Notes under the pieces: generated by a model
Told to the model about the DNA's origin: nothing
The model's input: the letters and a program-made list of their open reading frames with translations, nothing else
Database searches by the model: none
Assembly: GCF_026168105.1 (NCBI RefSeq)
Contig: NZ_LBMW01000045.1
Span: 1-59,324, forward strand
DNA length: 59,324 nucleotides
Reading direction: 5' to 3'
From: Streptomyces hygroscopicus
Lineage (GTDB): Bacteria; Actinomycetota; Actinomycetes; Streptomycetales; Streptomycetaceae
Translations under genes and position numbers: made by a program
Shown here: positions 47,466 to 58,368 of the stretch, one piece after another
Layout of the letters: the number at the start of each line of letters is the position of its first letter
How positions within the stretch are numbered: position 1 is the first letter of the stretch

Positions 47466-49402
47466 TCACGCTCCCTTCTTCGCGCGCCGCTCGGTCGGCT
47501 GAGTCACCCGGTCGAGCATCAGGCCGAGGCAGACGATCGCCGCGCCGGCCACCAGTCCGGTCGCCAGGTCGCCCTGCGCGAGGCCGAAGACGACGTTGTA
47601 GCCGAGCGCACCGCCGCCGACCAGGCCGCCGATGATGACGACGGCGAGGACCAGGACCACGCCCTGGTTGACGGCGAGCAGCAACGCCGGGCGCGCCAGC
47701 GGTAGCTGGACCTGGCGCAGTTGCTGGACGGTCGTCCCGCCGAGCGAGCGCGCCGACTCCAGGGCGGCCGCGTCGACCTGGCGCAGGCCCTGGGCGGTGA
47801 TGCGGACGACGGCCGGGAGCGCGTACACGATCGCCGCCACGGCGGCGGGTGCGCGGCCGACACCGAAGAGCGCGACCACCGGGATCAGGTACACGAACTG
47901 CGGCATCGTCTGGAAGACGTCCAGGACGGGGCGAAGCAGCCGTTCGCAGCGGTCGCTGCGGGCGGCCGCGATCCCGGTCGCGACACCGAGGACAAGGGTG
48001 ACGGCGACGGCCGCCAGCACCTGGGACAGCGTGTCCAGGGACGGCTTCCAAACGCCGAGCACGCCGGTGGCGGCCATCGCGAGGACCGCGGTGAGGGCGG
48101 TGCGCCAGGTGCCGATCAGCCAGGCCAGCGCGGCGACGACGAGCAGCACCGCCCACCAGGGCAGCCACTGCAGGCCGCCGCGGACCGGGTCGAGGATCCA
48201 GGTCGTGAAGTGACCTGCCCAGTCGGCGGTGCCGCCCACATAGGGGACTCCCGAGTAGAGATGGGCGGTCATCCAGTCGACGGCCCGGTTCACCGGCTCG
48301 GCGATGCGCACGGTCCAGGAGTCCGGCCAGCCGAGGAGTCCGGCCGGCCGCGCGGCCAGGGCTACGGCGACGGTCGCGGCGGCGGCGTACGCCCACCCCG
48401 CGCGGCCGCCGTCCCGCACGCCCTCCCCCGCGGCGCCCGTGACCCGGTCGAGGACGACCGCGAGCAGCACGATGGGAATGCCGGCGGCGAGCGCGGCGCC
48501 CACGTCGACGGAGGCGAGCGCCTGGTAGACGCGGTCACCGAGGCCGCCCGCGCCGATCACGGAGGCGATGACGGCCATGGACAGCGCCATCATGATCGTC
48601 TGATTGAGGCCCAGGAGCAGTTCCTTGCGGGCCAGCGGGAGGCGGGCGGTGAACAGGCGCTGGCGGGCGGTGGTGCCGAGCGACTCGACCGCTTCGAGGA
48701 CCTCCCCGTCGGCGCCTCGCAGGCCCAGCGCCGTCAGGCGGGCCATCGGCGGTGCCGCATAGATGACGGTGGCGAGGACCGCGGCCGGCACACCGATGCC
48801 GAAGACCAGGACGACGGGCAGGAGATACGCGAACGCCGGGAGCACCTGCATGGTGTCGAGGACGGGGCGCAGGGCACGGAACGTACGGTCGGACAGGCCC
48901 GCGGCGAGACCGAGCAGCGCGCCGAGCACGACCGAGAAGAGCACCGCGACCACCATGAGCGCAAGCGTCTGCATGGTGGGTACCCACATGCCGAGCAGAC
49001 CGCAGGCGAGGATCGCGGCCGCCGTGCCGGCGGCGAGGCGTACGCCCGCGATGCGCCAGGCCAGCAGCCCGGCGGCGGCCGTCACACCCGCCCAGCCCGC
49101 GGCGAGCAGGACGAGGTAGACGGCACGGACGGACAGGACGACGGCGTTGCTGATGTAACCGAAGAAATACAGGAAGAGCGGGTGGCTGTCCCGGTTGTTG
49201 ATGATCCAGTCACTGGCCGTGGACAGCGGCTTGGTGAGGTCGACGGTGAGCGCCTGCGGCCAGCTGCCGCTGGCCCAGCGGGCGTCCGCCAGGGGTACGA
49301 GGACCGCCGCGAGGGCCGCGAGCACCAGCAGCTTGCCCACGGCACGGTGCCTGAGCAGGGCGGGCAGCACGGTACGGGGCGCGGGGGCGGTGAGCGTGGC
49401 CA

Positions 49403-49403
<1 letters not shown>
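47466..49403 (-). CDS. Glycine betaine/proline-type ABC permease, two permease domains in one chain
   Basis: A 645-residue membrane protein made of two homologous ABC permease units. Each has a periplasm-facing domain followed by a binding-protein-dependent transport domain. The two cytoplasmic EAA-like loops are ESLGTTARQRLFTARLPLARKELLLGLNQ and ARSLGGTTVQQLRQVQLPLARPALLLAVNQG; also repeated are PVLDTMQVLPAFAYLLPVVLVFGIGV and PVLDVFQTMPQFVYLIPVVALFGVG. Most relatives have about 280-residue separate permeases, so this is a tandem fusion that supplies both halves of the pore. TGATG couples it to the ATPase gene; the ATG at 49403 is used. Confidence 0.92.
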
Positions 49404-50490
<1,087 letters not shown>

Positions 50491-50491
<1 letters not shown>

Positions 50492-52017
50492 CAGGCCTCA
50501 CCTCCGATCAGGTCTGCGGTCTTCTCCCCGACCATCAAGACCCCGATCATCGGGTTGACGGCGGGCATGGTCGGGAATACGGAGGCGTCGGCGATGCGGA
50601 TGCCGTCGAGGCCTCGGATGCGCAACTGCGGGTCGACGACGGCCTGTTCATCGGTCTCGGCACCCATGCGGCAGGTGCCTGCCGGGTGGTACACGGTGTG
50701 GGCCACCTGGCGCGCGTACGCGCTCAGCTCCTCGTCGCCGGTGAGGTCGGGGCCGGGGCACACCTCCCGCTTGAGCCAGCCGGCCAGCGGTTCGGTCCTG
50801 GCGACCTCGCGGGCGATCCTGATGCCGTCGACGAGGGTGCGGCCGTCGTAGTCGTCCTCGTCGGTGAAGTACCGGAAGTCGAGGGCGGGCTTCTCGTCCG
50901 GGTCGGCGCTCTTCAGATACAGCCGCCCCCGGCTCTTCGGCTTGGGGATGTTGGGGGTCATCGAGACCCCGAACTCCGGCCGCTCGTAGCCGATGCGCTC
51001 CGGATTGTCCGTGAAGGGAACCTGGTAGAAGTGGAACATCAGGTCGGGGCCCGCGTGGTCGGGGTCGCGGCGCACGAACAGTCCGGCGTCGCTGTCCATC
51101 GCGGAGTTCTCCGGGATCGGGCCGTTCGTCTCCCACACGATCACCGACTCGGGGTGATCGAGGAGGTTCTCGCCGACGCCCGGCAGATCGTGCACGACGG
51201 GTATGCCGAGCTTCTCCAGGTCCGCCTTCGGGCCGATGCCGGAGTGCAGCAGCAGCCGCGGGGAGTCCACGGCGCCGGCGCACAGCACGACCTCGCGCCG
51301 GGCCCGTACGAGGATCTCCTCGCCGTCCTTGGTGCGCACGTGCACCCCCTCGGCGCGCGTGCCGTCGAGCTCCAGCCGGTAGGCCCAGGTCTCCAGGAGG
51401 ATGTGCAGGTTGGGGCGCTCGTCCAGCACGGGGTGCAGATACGCCACCGACGCGCTGGAGCGCTTGTTGTTCTCGGGGTGGTAGGCCAGGTCGAAGAAGC
51501 CGACGCCCTCGGTGAACGGCTTCCTGTTGAAGCCCTCGACGCGCGGGACGCCGAGTGCCGTCCGGGCCGCGTCCACGAAGTCGCGGGCGATCGCGTTCCG
51601 GTCCTTCTCGTCGACCGGGACGATGTTGTTGAGGAGCCGGGCGTAGTACGCCTCCATCGGGACGGCGCCCCAGCCCTCGGCGCCGGCCGCCTCCCACTCG
51701 TCCCAGTCGGACGGCAGCGGCTTGAACGCGATCAGCGTGTTGTGCGAGGAGCAGCCGCCGAGCACCCGGGCGCGGCTGTGCCGGATGTGCGAATTGCCGC
51801 GCGGCTGCTGGGTGGTCGGGTAGTCGTAGTCCAGTTCGCCGCCGAGCAGGCCCGTCCAGCGGCGCAGGGTGAGGACGTCGTCGCGGCCGACGTCGCTCGG
51901 GCCGCCCTCGATGACGGCGACTGTGACGTCAGGATTCTCGGTGAGGCGGGAGGCGATGACGGAGCCCGCCGTGCCGCCACCGATGACGACATAGTCGTAG
52001 GTCTGGTTGTCGGACAT
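50491..52017 (-). CDS. GMC flavoprotein with choline-oxidase signature
   Basis: A 508-residue glucose-methanol-choline oxidoreductase. The FAD site starts YDYVVIGGGTAGSVIASRL. The segment RVLGGCSSHNTLIAF has the His (about 92) that in choline oxidase binds FAD covalently. By recalled alignment, other residues of that enzyme are also kept: Glu in LDHPESVIV (trimethylammonium contact), His in PDLMFHFYQVPF, Val-Tyr-His in HTVYHPAGT and Asn in AVNPMIG. This points to oxidation of choline to betaine aldehyde and perhaps glycine betaine using O2, rather than a BetA-type dehydrogenase. GAGGAG stands 9 bases before the ATG. It follows the aldehyde dehydrogenase gene by 79 bases. Confidence 0.87.
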
Positions 52018-52096
52018 GCAGTGCTGCTCCTCGGGGGTCGTACGAAGGTGCTGCGCTTGAGGGGGCGCGGGGTGGGGGGACCGGGGGACGGGGTGC

Positions 52097-53617
52097 TCAG
52101 CCGGCGAACCAGCGGACCGCGCGCGGCGCGAGGTTCTGGTAGACGTGCTTGGCCTCGCGGTACTCGGCGAGTCCCGAGGGGCCGAGTTCACGGCCGATGC
52201 CGCTCTTGCCGAAGCCGCCCCACTCCGCCTGCGGCAGGTAGGGGTGGAAGTCGTTGATCCACACGGTGCCGTGGCGCAGTCGGCCGGCGACTCGGCGCGC
52301 GCGGCCGGCGTCGGCGGTCCAGACGCCGCCGGCGAGGCCGTACTCCGTGTCGTTGGCGAGCGCGACGGCCTCGTCCTCCGTGCGGAAGGTCTCCACGGTC
52401 AGGACGGGCCCGAAGACCTCTTCCCGTACGACCTTCATCTCCCGGTGGCACTGGTCGAGGACGGTCGGCTCGTAGAAGTACCCGTCGGCCGGCCTGGACC
52501 TGGACGGCTCGGGGCGCTTGCCGCCGCAGCGCAGTACGGCGCCCTCGGCGAGCGCGGACGCGACGTACGCCTCGGTCCTGGCGCGCTGCTGCGCGGAGAC
52601 GAGCGGGCCGCACTCGACGTCCTTCTCGGTACCGCGGCCCAGACGGATCCGGCCCGCCCGGCGGGCGAGTTCGGCGACGAAGCGCTCGCGGACGGACGCC
52701 TCGATGATGAGGCGGGAGCCCGCCGAGCAGACCTGGCCGCTGTGGATGAAGGCGGCGTTGAGGGCCTGGTCGACGGCGGTGTCGAAGCCGTCGTCGGTGG
52801 CACAGGCGTCGGCGAAGACGACGTTGGGGTTCTTGCCGCCGAGTTCGAGGGCGACCTTCTTGACGCCCGCGGCGGCGGCCTGCGCGACCTTCGTGCCGCT
52901 GACGAGTCCGCCGGTGAAGGAGACCAGGTCGACGCCCGGGTGTGCGCCCAGCCGGGCGCCGACCGTGTGACCGGGCCCGGTCACCACGTTGGCGACGCCG
53001 TCGGGCAGTCCGGCCTCGACGAGCAGTTCGACGAGCGCGATCGTGGTCATCGGGGTGATCTCGCTGGGCTTGACCACGAAGGTGTTGCCCGCCGCGAGAG
53101 CCGGGGCTATCTTCCAACTCGCCTGCAGCAGCGGGTAGTTCCAGGGAGTGATCAGGGCGCACACCCCGACCGGCTCCTGCACGACGACGCTGTGGACGTC
53201 GGGCGAGCCGGCATCGACGACACGGCCTGCGCCCTCGGCGACGACGAGGTCGGCGAAGTAGCGGAAGGCGTCGGCGACACAGTCGACGTCGATCCGGCCC
53301 TCCTCGACCGTCTTGCCCGCGTCCCGGCTCTCCAGGAGGCCGAGCTCTTCGCGATCGCGTACGAGGAGGTCGGCGACACGATGCAGCAGTGCGGCACGCT
53401 CGGCGACGGACGTGTGCGGCCACGCCCCCTCGTCGAAGGCGCGGCGAGCGGCGGCGACAGCCGCGTCGGCGTCGCGTTCGTCACCCTCCGCCACCAGGGC
53501 GAACGGCTCGGCATCCGCGGGATCGAGGATCTCGCGCGTCACGCCGGAGAGGGCGGTGCGCCACTTTCCGGCCAGGTGAATGGTTTCTGCTGCCTGCCGT
53601 TCCTGATGTCCGGCCAT
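52097..53617 (-). CDS. betB: Betaine-aldehyde dehydrogenase family protein
   Basis: A 506-residue NAD(P)-dependent aldehyde dehydrogenase, first gene of the choline/betaine operon. Cofactor and catalytic motifs are complete: PWNYPLLQASWKIAPALAAGNTFVVKPSE, SFTGGLVSGTKVAQ, the general-base Glu in VALELGGKNPNVVF, and the nucleophilic Cys in HSGQVCSAGSRL. The end reads LPQAEWGGFGKSGIGRELGPSGLAEY as in BetB/GbsA enzymes. It would convert betaine aldehyde to glycine betaine. GGAAGG precedes the ATG by 11 bases, and a 13-base palindrome lies 36 bases upstream of the start. Confidence 0.9.
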   Translation of the reverse strand: MAGHQERQAAETIHLAGKWRTALSGVTREILDPADAEPFALVAEGDERDADAAVAAARRAFDEGAWPHTSVAERAALLHRVADLLVRDREELGLLESRDAGKTVEEGRIDVDCVADAFRYFADLVVAEGAGRVVDAGSPDVHSVVVQEPVGVCALITPWNYPLLQASWKIAPALAAGNTFVVKPSEITPMTTIALVELLVEAGLPDGVANVVTGPGHTVGARLGAHPGVDLVSFTGGLVSGTKVAQAAAAGVKKVALELGGKNPNVVFADACATDDGFDTAVDQALNAAFIHSGQVCSAGSRLIIEASVRERFVAELARRAGRIRLGRGTEKDVECGPLVSAQQRARTEAYVASALAEGAVLRCGGKRPEPSRSRPADGYFYEPTVLDQCHREMKVVREEVFGPVLTVETFRTEDEAVALANDTEYGLAGGVWTADAGRARRVAGRLRHGTVWINDFHPYLPQAEWGGFGKSGIGRELGPSGLAEYREAKHVYQNLAPRAVRWFAG

Positions 53618-53652
53618 GATCGGTGTTGCCTTCCGTTCCTGTGCGGTGCCCC

Positions 53653-53665
53653 TGTGTTACACAGA
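53653..53665 (-). promoter_or_regulatory. Candidate operator of the choline/betaine operon
   Basis: CTGTGTTACACAG is a perfect palindrome with 6-base arms. It lies between the divergent aldehyde dehydrogenase and lipid-binding-like genes, close to the operon start, where a choline-sensing repressor (BetI or GbsR type) would bind. No such repressor gene is in the window. Confidence 0.5.
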
Positions 53666-53831
53666 TGTCACTCTGAGGGACCGGAAGCGCATGCCCCCGA
53701 GTTGCGAATGCATGCACGCCGAGCATCGAAAGTGCGCCGCGTCACTAAAAATGCGGTCGAAAAGGGTGAAAAGTACGCTGAGGGTGACCGTCCGTGGGGG
53801 GTGCAGCAGTGACCGCCCATGGAGGTGACCC

Positions 53832-54614
53832 ATGTCCCGAACCCAGGGCTTCGCGATCGCGACGTGCACGGCGACGGCGGCCGCGGCAGTGACACTCTTG
53901 TCGTCGCCCCCGGCGGGCGGCCTCGCCCCGGCCCAGCCCGGCGGCGGCCCGAGCGCACAGCAGCTGGCCGCGCAGGCGCGGGCGAGTCTGCAGAAGGCGA
54001 AATCGGTCCACCTCGGATACACGGACCTCGGCGCACAGGCGACGTCGAGCCGCTCCCTGCCGACGTCCATGGACCTCTCGCTCGACCAGGGCGGCAACTG
54101 CACCGGCACCCTGACCCTGGGAGGGCACGGCGGCAGTGTCCAGCTCCTCAAACGGGGCACCGATGTGTGGCTGAAGCCGGACGCGGCGTTCTGGAAGGCC
54201 AAGTTCGCCGGTCGGCAGGGCAAGGCGGCGGCCTCGTCCTTCAAGAACCGCTACATCCACGGCACCACGGCCAACGGGATGCTGAGCGGCATCGCGAGCA
54301 CCTGCGACCTCAAGGCCCTCCAGCAGGTCGCCACCGGCGGGCCGGCCCTGCCGCCCTCCCTCAAGAAGGGCGCCCGGACGACGCTGGGCGGCACACCGGT
54401 GATTCCGCTGTCCTTCCGGAAGAACGGCCTGACGTCGACGCTGTACGTCACGGCGGACCCGGCGCACCGTCTGTACCGCGCTGCGCAGCGGGGCCCGGGC
54501 ACCAACCTGACCCTGACCTTCACGCACTACGACGAGCCGGTGGTGCTCAAGACCCCGCCCGCAAACCAGTCGGTGGACGTCTCGAAGGTCCAGGGCCTGC
54601 CGGGAAGGGGCTGA
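53832..54614 (+). CDS. Exported LppX/LolA-like hypothetical protein
   Basis: A 260-residue secreted protein. The signal (GFAIATCTATAAAAVTLLSSPPAGG) has no proper lipobox. The mature part begins with a helix LAAQARASLQKAKSVHLGYTDLG and then beta strands: SMDLSLDQGGNCTGTLTLGGHGGSVQLLKRGTDVWLKPDAAFWKA, and near the end FRKNGLTSTLYVTADPAHRLYRA and LTLTFTHYDEPVVLKTPP. This helix-plus-half-barrel pattern matches actinobacterial LppX/LprG-like lipid-binding proteins. Two cysteines (CTGTL and STCDLKAL) may pair. GGAGGTG lies 4 bases before the ATG. It is divergent from the betaine operon. Confidence 0.75.
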   Translation: MSRTQGFAIATCTATAAAAVTLLSSPPAGGLAPAQPGGGPSAQQLAAQARASLQKAKSVHLGYTDLGAQATSSRSLPTSMDLSLDQGGNCTGTLTLGGHGGSVQLLKRGTDVWLKPDAAFWKAKFAGRQGKAAASSFKNRYIHGTTANGMLSGIASTCDLKALQQVATGGPALPPSLKKGARTTLGGTPVIPLSFRKNGLTSTLYVTADPAHRLYRAAQRGPGTNLTLTFTHYDEPVVLKTPPANQSVDVSKVQGLPGRG

Positions 54615-54619
54615 CGGGA

Positions 54620-54705
54620 CCGGCGGAAGACGCTCGGCGAAAGACGGTCGGCGAAAGACGGGTCGGCGAAAGACGGGTCGGCGAAAGACGGTCGGCGGAG
54701 GACGC
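54620..54705. repeat. Tandem array of 14-15-bp units between convergent genes
   Basis: About six units of TCGGCGAAAGACGG or the 15-base form with an extra G. The four central units (54634-54691) are exact apart from that G. Outer units vary (CCGGCGGAAGACGC, TCGGCGGAGGACGC). The mixed 14/15 period breaks any reading frame, so the array is non-coding. Confidence 0.85.
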
Positions 54706-54726
54706 GGCCCGGGGAGCGCGAGACGG

Positions 54727-55659
54727 TCAGCGCGCCCCGGCGCTCGCCGACCACTGCAGCGTCAGGTCCCGTACGCAGCCGCGCAGCCAGGCGTGAGCCG
54801 GATCGGCGTCGTGGCGCGGATGCCAGGCCATCCCCAGACTCAGCGGCGGAAGCGGCAGCGGCACCTCGAACGTCATCAGGCCCAGCTCGGCCGCCAGTGG
54901 CACACTCAAGGAGCCGATCAGGCCCACGAGGCCGGTGTCGCGGATCACGAAGAGCGAGGCGGGGTAGCTTCCGACCGTTCCCACCACCCGCCGCTCCAGC
55001 CCCAGTTCGGCCAGGGCGGCGTCAACCGGCCCTTGCATTCTGCCCCGGCGCGAGACGATCAGGTGATCGCCCTCCGTGGCGAACCGTTCGGGCGTCAACT
55101 CCCCTTCGAGCAAAGGGTGTCCGGCGCGTACCACCCCCACCATGCGGTCCTCGCGGAGGGGCTCGACGTGCACCTCGGGCGCCGTGGAGTCCACCACCCC
55201 GACCTCCAGGTCGGCGGTCCCCTGACGCAGGAACGGCGCGTCCACGTGGCTTTCGGTGAGGAAGCGGATGCGGATGCCGGGCGCCTCGGCCGCGGCACGG
55301 GCGAAGAGGGCCGCACCGTAAGCGGCGGCCGTCGCGTCGTGGCCGAGGAGGGTGAAAGTCCGGCTGACGGTCCTGAGGTCCGCGTCACGGCCGGGCGCGA
55401 ACAGGGCACGGGCCCGCTCCACCACGGCACTCACCTCGGCGCGCACGGCCAGCGCGTGCGGGGTCGGCACCATCCCGCGTCCGGCGCGCACGAGGACAGG
55501 GTCGCCCAGCGCCTTGCGGATCCGGCCCAGGGTGCGGCTCATCGCCGGCTCGGAGAGATGGAGCCGACGGGCGGCGCCCTGAACGCTCTCCTCCTCGAGC
55601 AGTACGTCCAGCGCGAGCAGCAGATTGAGGTCGAGCCCGGCCGATTGCGTCACACGCAT
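54727..55659 (-). CDS. LysR-family transcriptional regulator
   Basis: A 310-residue LysR regulator. The N-terminal winged helix is standard: LDLNLLLALDVLLEEESVQGAARRLHLSEPAMSRTLGRIRKALGDPVLVR. The effector domain (FTLLGHDATAAAYGAALFARAAAEAPGIRIRFL, LEVGVVDS, VRAGHPLLEGELTPERFA) resembles the NahR/LinR-like subgroup that controls efflux or aromatic degradation. AAGGA lies just before the ATG. It is divergent from an MFS transporter gene with a 93-base gap that contains a T-N11-A site, so it most likely controls that gene and itself. Confidence 0.93.
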   Translation of the reverse strand: MRVTQSAGLDLNLLLALDVLLEEESVQGAARRLHLSEPAMSRTLGRIRKALGDPVLVRAGRGMVPTPHALAVRAEVSAVVERARALFAPGRDADLRTVSRTFTLLGHDATAAAYGAALFARAAAEAPGIRIRFLTESHVDAPFLRQGTADLEVGVVDSTAPEVHVEPLREDRMVGVVRAGHPLLEGELTPERFATEGDHLIVSRRGRMQGPVDAALAELGLERRVVGTVGSYPASLFVIRDTGLVGLIGSLSVPLAAELGLMTFEVPLPLPPLSLGMAWHPRHDADPAHAWLRGCVRDLTLQWSASAGAR

Positions 55660-55667
55660 TCATTCCT

Positions 55668-55680
55668 TGCAGAGATTGCA
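55668..55680. promoter_or_regulatory. LysR-type T-N11-A operator
   Basis: TGCAGAGATTGCA has TGCA at both ends, a symmetric T-N11-A box typical of LysR regulators. It stands in the 93-base divergent gap, 8 bases from the LysR start. Confidence 0.6.
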
Positions 55681-55752
55681 CTGGAAAGCAGGTCATTGCC
55701 GAGCCTACGGTGACAGGGCATCCCACACCCCACCGAGCTCCCGGGAGGAGCC

Positions 55753-57168
55753 GTGGCCTCGCACGCCCTGAAACGCTCGACCCTGCTGACCCTGTGCGCC
55801 TGCGTCCTGGTCGCCCAGAGCATGGTCGCCGCCATCAACCTGCTGATCCCGCAGCTGAGTTCGTCGTCCCTGCACCCCTCGCACAGCGAGATCCTGTGGA
55901 CGGTCGATGCGTACGTCATCGTCTTCGCCGGACTCCTCATCCCGGCGGGCGCGCTCGGCGACCGGTGGGGGCGCAAGGGCGCCCTGCTCGGCGGGCTCGC
56001 CCTCTTCGCCATGGGCGCCGCCACCAGCGCGCTGGCACCGGATGCCGCCGTCCTCATCGCGGGCCGCGGCGTGTCGGGCGCAGGCGCCGCGCTGATCACG
56101 CCCGCAACGATGTCGCTCCTCGTACAGCTGGCCCCTCCGCGGGACCGGCCGCGCGCCATGGCCTCCTGGACCCTCGCAATCGGCCTCGGCGGGCTCGGCG
56201 GCAACCTCGGCGGCGGACTGGTCGGCCAGTTCCTGTCCTGGCGCGTCCTGTTCGCGGCCATGGTCCCGCTGGCCGCGCTCCTCGCCCTCGCCGTGGTGCT
56301 CACCACCCCGCGCACCGAGGGCACCGCGCACAGCAACCTCGACCCGCTTGGCACCCTGCTGCTGACCGCCGGTCTGGTCGCCGTCCTCTTCGGCATCATC
56401 GAGGGCCCGACGTACGGCTGGAGTTCACCCCGCATCGTGGGCGCGTTCGTGGCCGGTGCCGTGCTGGTCGCCCTCTTCACGGTCCACGCCCTGCGCACGC
56501 GCGCCCCGCTGTTCGATCCGCGCGTGTTCGCCTCCAGCACCCTGCGCGCCGCCACCCTCGGCACGGCCACCGGCTTCTTCGGCCTCTTCTCCCTCTTCTA
56601 CGTCAACTCGCAGTACCTGCAGGGAGTCAAGGGCTACGGCCCCGCCCTCACCGGTGTCGCGATCGCACCGCTGACGATCGGCATGGCCCTGTCCCAGAAG
56701 CTCGCCGCGCGCTGGGCGCACCGCCCCCGTCCGGTCATCGGCGGCGGGCTCGCGCTCATCGGCCTCGGGCTGCTCGGCGCGTCCACCGCGGACGCGGGCA
56801 CGCCGTACTGGACCTATGTCTGCTGGCTGCTGGTCATCGCGGCCGGCACCGGTCTGTGCATGCCCCCGCTGACGGTCGGTGTCGTCTCCTCGCTCCCGGC
56901 GCACCAGGCCGGCCTCGGCTCCGGCCTCGGCACCTCGGCCCGTGAGATCGGCGCGGCCCTCGGCGTCGCGGTCACCGGCACGGTGCTGGCCGCTCACCCC
57001 GACCTCCCGCACGGCATGGGCCCGGCCCTGCGCACCGTGGCCCTGCTGGTCCTCGCGGCCACCGCGGCCGTGGTCGTCGGTTACGGCAACCGCACACGGG
57101 CGCGCACGGCCGCATCCGGTGCGGAACGGCCCCCGGCGCGGGCGGAACGGCCGCGCACGCTGCGGTGA
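55753..57168 (+). CDS. MFS transporter, DHA2-type drug efflux family
   Basis: A 471-residue major facilitator with about 14 TM helices. Family markers are WTVDAYVIVFAGLLIPAGALGDRWGRKGALLGG (motif A with GDRWGRK), RGVSGAGAALITPATMSLLVQLAPPRDRPRAMASW (motif C-like), and a DPLGTLLLTAGLVAVLFGIIEG segment of the DHA2/EmrB group. Such proteins export drugs or other small molecules using the proton gradient. GGGAGGAG precedes the GTG start. It is paired divergently with the LysR gene and closed by a strong hairpin. Confidence 0.92.
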   Translation: MASHALKRSTLLTLCACVLVAQSMVAAINLLIPQLSSSSLHPSHSEILWTVDAYVIVFAGLLIPAGALGDRWGRKGALLGGLALFAMGAATSALAPDAAVLIAGRGVSGAGAALITPATMSLLVQLAPPRDRPRAMASWTLAIGLGGLGGNLGGGLVGQFLSWRVLFAAMVPLAALLALAVVLTTPRTEGTAHSNLDPLGTLLLTAGLVAVLFGIIEGPTYGWSSPRIVGAFVAGAVLVALFTVHALRTRAPLFDPRVFASSTLRAATLGTATGFFGLFSLFYVNSQYLQGVKGYGPALTGVAIAPLTIGMALSQKLAARWAHRPRPVIGGGLALIGLGLLGASTADAGTPYWTYVCWLLVIAAGTGLCMPPLTVGVVSSLPAHQAGLGSGLGTSAREIGAALGVAVTGTVLAAHPDLPHGMGPALRTVALLVLAATAAVVVGYGNRTRARTAASGAERPPARAERPRTLR

Positions 57169-57205
57169 GCGGCGGCGAGTGAGAGTACGGCCGGGTGAGA
57201 ACGGC

Positions 57206-57245
57206 CGCAGGCCCCGTTCCAGGTGGAACCGGAACGGGGCCTGCG
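57206..57245. terminator. Bidirectional terminator between MFS gene and mdh
   Basis: CGCAGGCCCCGTTCC and GGAACGGGGCCTGCG form a perfect 15-bp stem with a 10-base loop, then GGTTT on the plus strand. It lies between the convergent MFS and malate dehydrogenase genes. Confidence 0.85.
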
Positions 57246-57289
57246 GGTTTCGCGGCGGGGCCGTCGAGGATCGGCGGAGCCGTCCAGGA

Positions 57290-58279
57290 TCAGATGAGGC
57301 CGAGCGAGCGGACCGCGTCGCGCTCCTCCTCCAACTCCTTGACGGAGGCGTCGATGCGGGCGCGGGAGAACTCGTTGATGTCCAGGCCCTGGACGATCTC
57401 GTACTTGCCGTCCTTGGTGGTGACCGGGAAGGACGAGATCAGGCCCTCCGGGACGCCGTAGGAGCCGTCCGACGGGATGGCCATGGAGGCCCAGTCGCCG
57501 TCGGCGGTGCCGTTGACCCAGGTGAAGACGTGGTCGATGGCGGCGTTGGCGGCGGAGGCGGCCGACGACGCACCGCGGGCCTCGATGATCGCGGCGCCGC
57601 GCTTGGCGACGGTCGGGATGAAGTCCTCGGCGAGCCACTTCTCGTCGTTCACGACCTCGGCGGCGTTCTTGCCGGCCACCGTGGCGTGGAAGATGTCCGG
57701 GTACTGGGTGGCCGAGTGGTTGCCCCAGATCGTCAGCCGCTTGATGTCGGCGACGGAGGTGCCGGTCTTCTTCGCGAGCTGGGTCAGCGCGCGGTTGTGG
57801 TCCAGGCGGGTCATGGCGGTGAAGCGCTCGGCCGGCACGTCCGGGGCTGCGGCCTGGGCGATCAGCGCGTTGGTGTTGGCCGGGTTGCCGACCACCAGGA
57901 CCTTGACGTCGTCCGCGGCGTGGTCGTTGATGGCCTGGCCCTGCGGCTTGAAGATGCCGCCGTTGGCCTCGAGGAGATCACCGCGCTCCATGCCCTTCGT
58001 CCGCGGGCGGGCACCCACGAGGAGGGCGACGTTGGCGCCGTCGAACGCGACGTTCGGGTCGTCGCTGATGTCGATGCCCTGCAGGAGCGGGAACGCGCAG
58101 TCGTCGAGCTCCATGGCCGTGCCCTCGGCTGCCTTCAGCGCCGGGGTGATCTCCAGGAGGCGCAGCTTGACCGGCACGTCCGCGCCGAGCAGCTGGCCGG
58201 AGGCGATGCGGAAGAGCAGTGCGTAGCCGATCTGGCCGGCCGCGCCGGTGACGGTGACGTTCACGGGAGTGCGGGTCAT
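57290..58279 (-). CDS. mdh: Malate dehydrogenase
   Basis: The TCA-cycle enzyme oxidising malate to oxaloacetate with NAD, 329 residues. The Rossmann motif is VTVTGAAGQIGYALLFRIASGQLLG; NAD and substrate residues occur in VALLVGARPRTKGMERGDLLEANG (with the substrate Arg in the mobile loop), VVGNPANTNALIAQ, and TRLDHNRALTQLAKK; the catalytic His is in IWGNHSATQYPD. This is the cytosolic-type MDH group common in actinobacteria. GGAG lies before the ATG. The upstream 110 bases hold a TTGACG -35 box and twin ATGATCGATC repeats. It is functionally linked with the sdh operon in the same window. Confidence 0.97.
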   Translation of the reverse strand: MTRTPVNVTVTGAAGQIGYALLFRIASGQLLGADVPVKLRLLEITPALKAAEGTAMELDDCAFPLLQGIDISDDPNVAFDGANVALLVGARPRTKGMERGDLLEANGGIFKPQGQAINDHAADDVKVLVVGNPANTNALIAQAAAPDVPAERFTAMTRLDHNRALTQLAKKTGTSVADIKRLTIWGNHSATQYPDIFHATVAGKNAAEVVNDEKWLAEDFIPTVAKRGAAIIEARGASSAASAANAAIDHVFTWVNGTADGDWASMAIPSDGSYGVPEGLISSFPVTTKDGKYEIVQGLDINEFSRARIDASVKELEEERDAVRSLGLI

Positions 58280-58368
58280 GGCGTTCTCCGTATGACAGCT
58301 GGCGGTGGGGCGTCCCTGCCCCGGGGTGCGGGATCCCCGCCGCCGGCTTGTGGCCGACGCCCGCCGCG

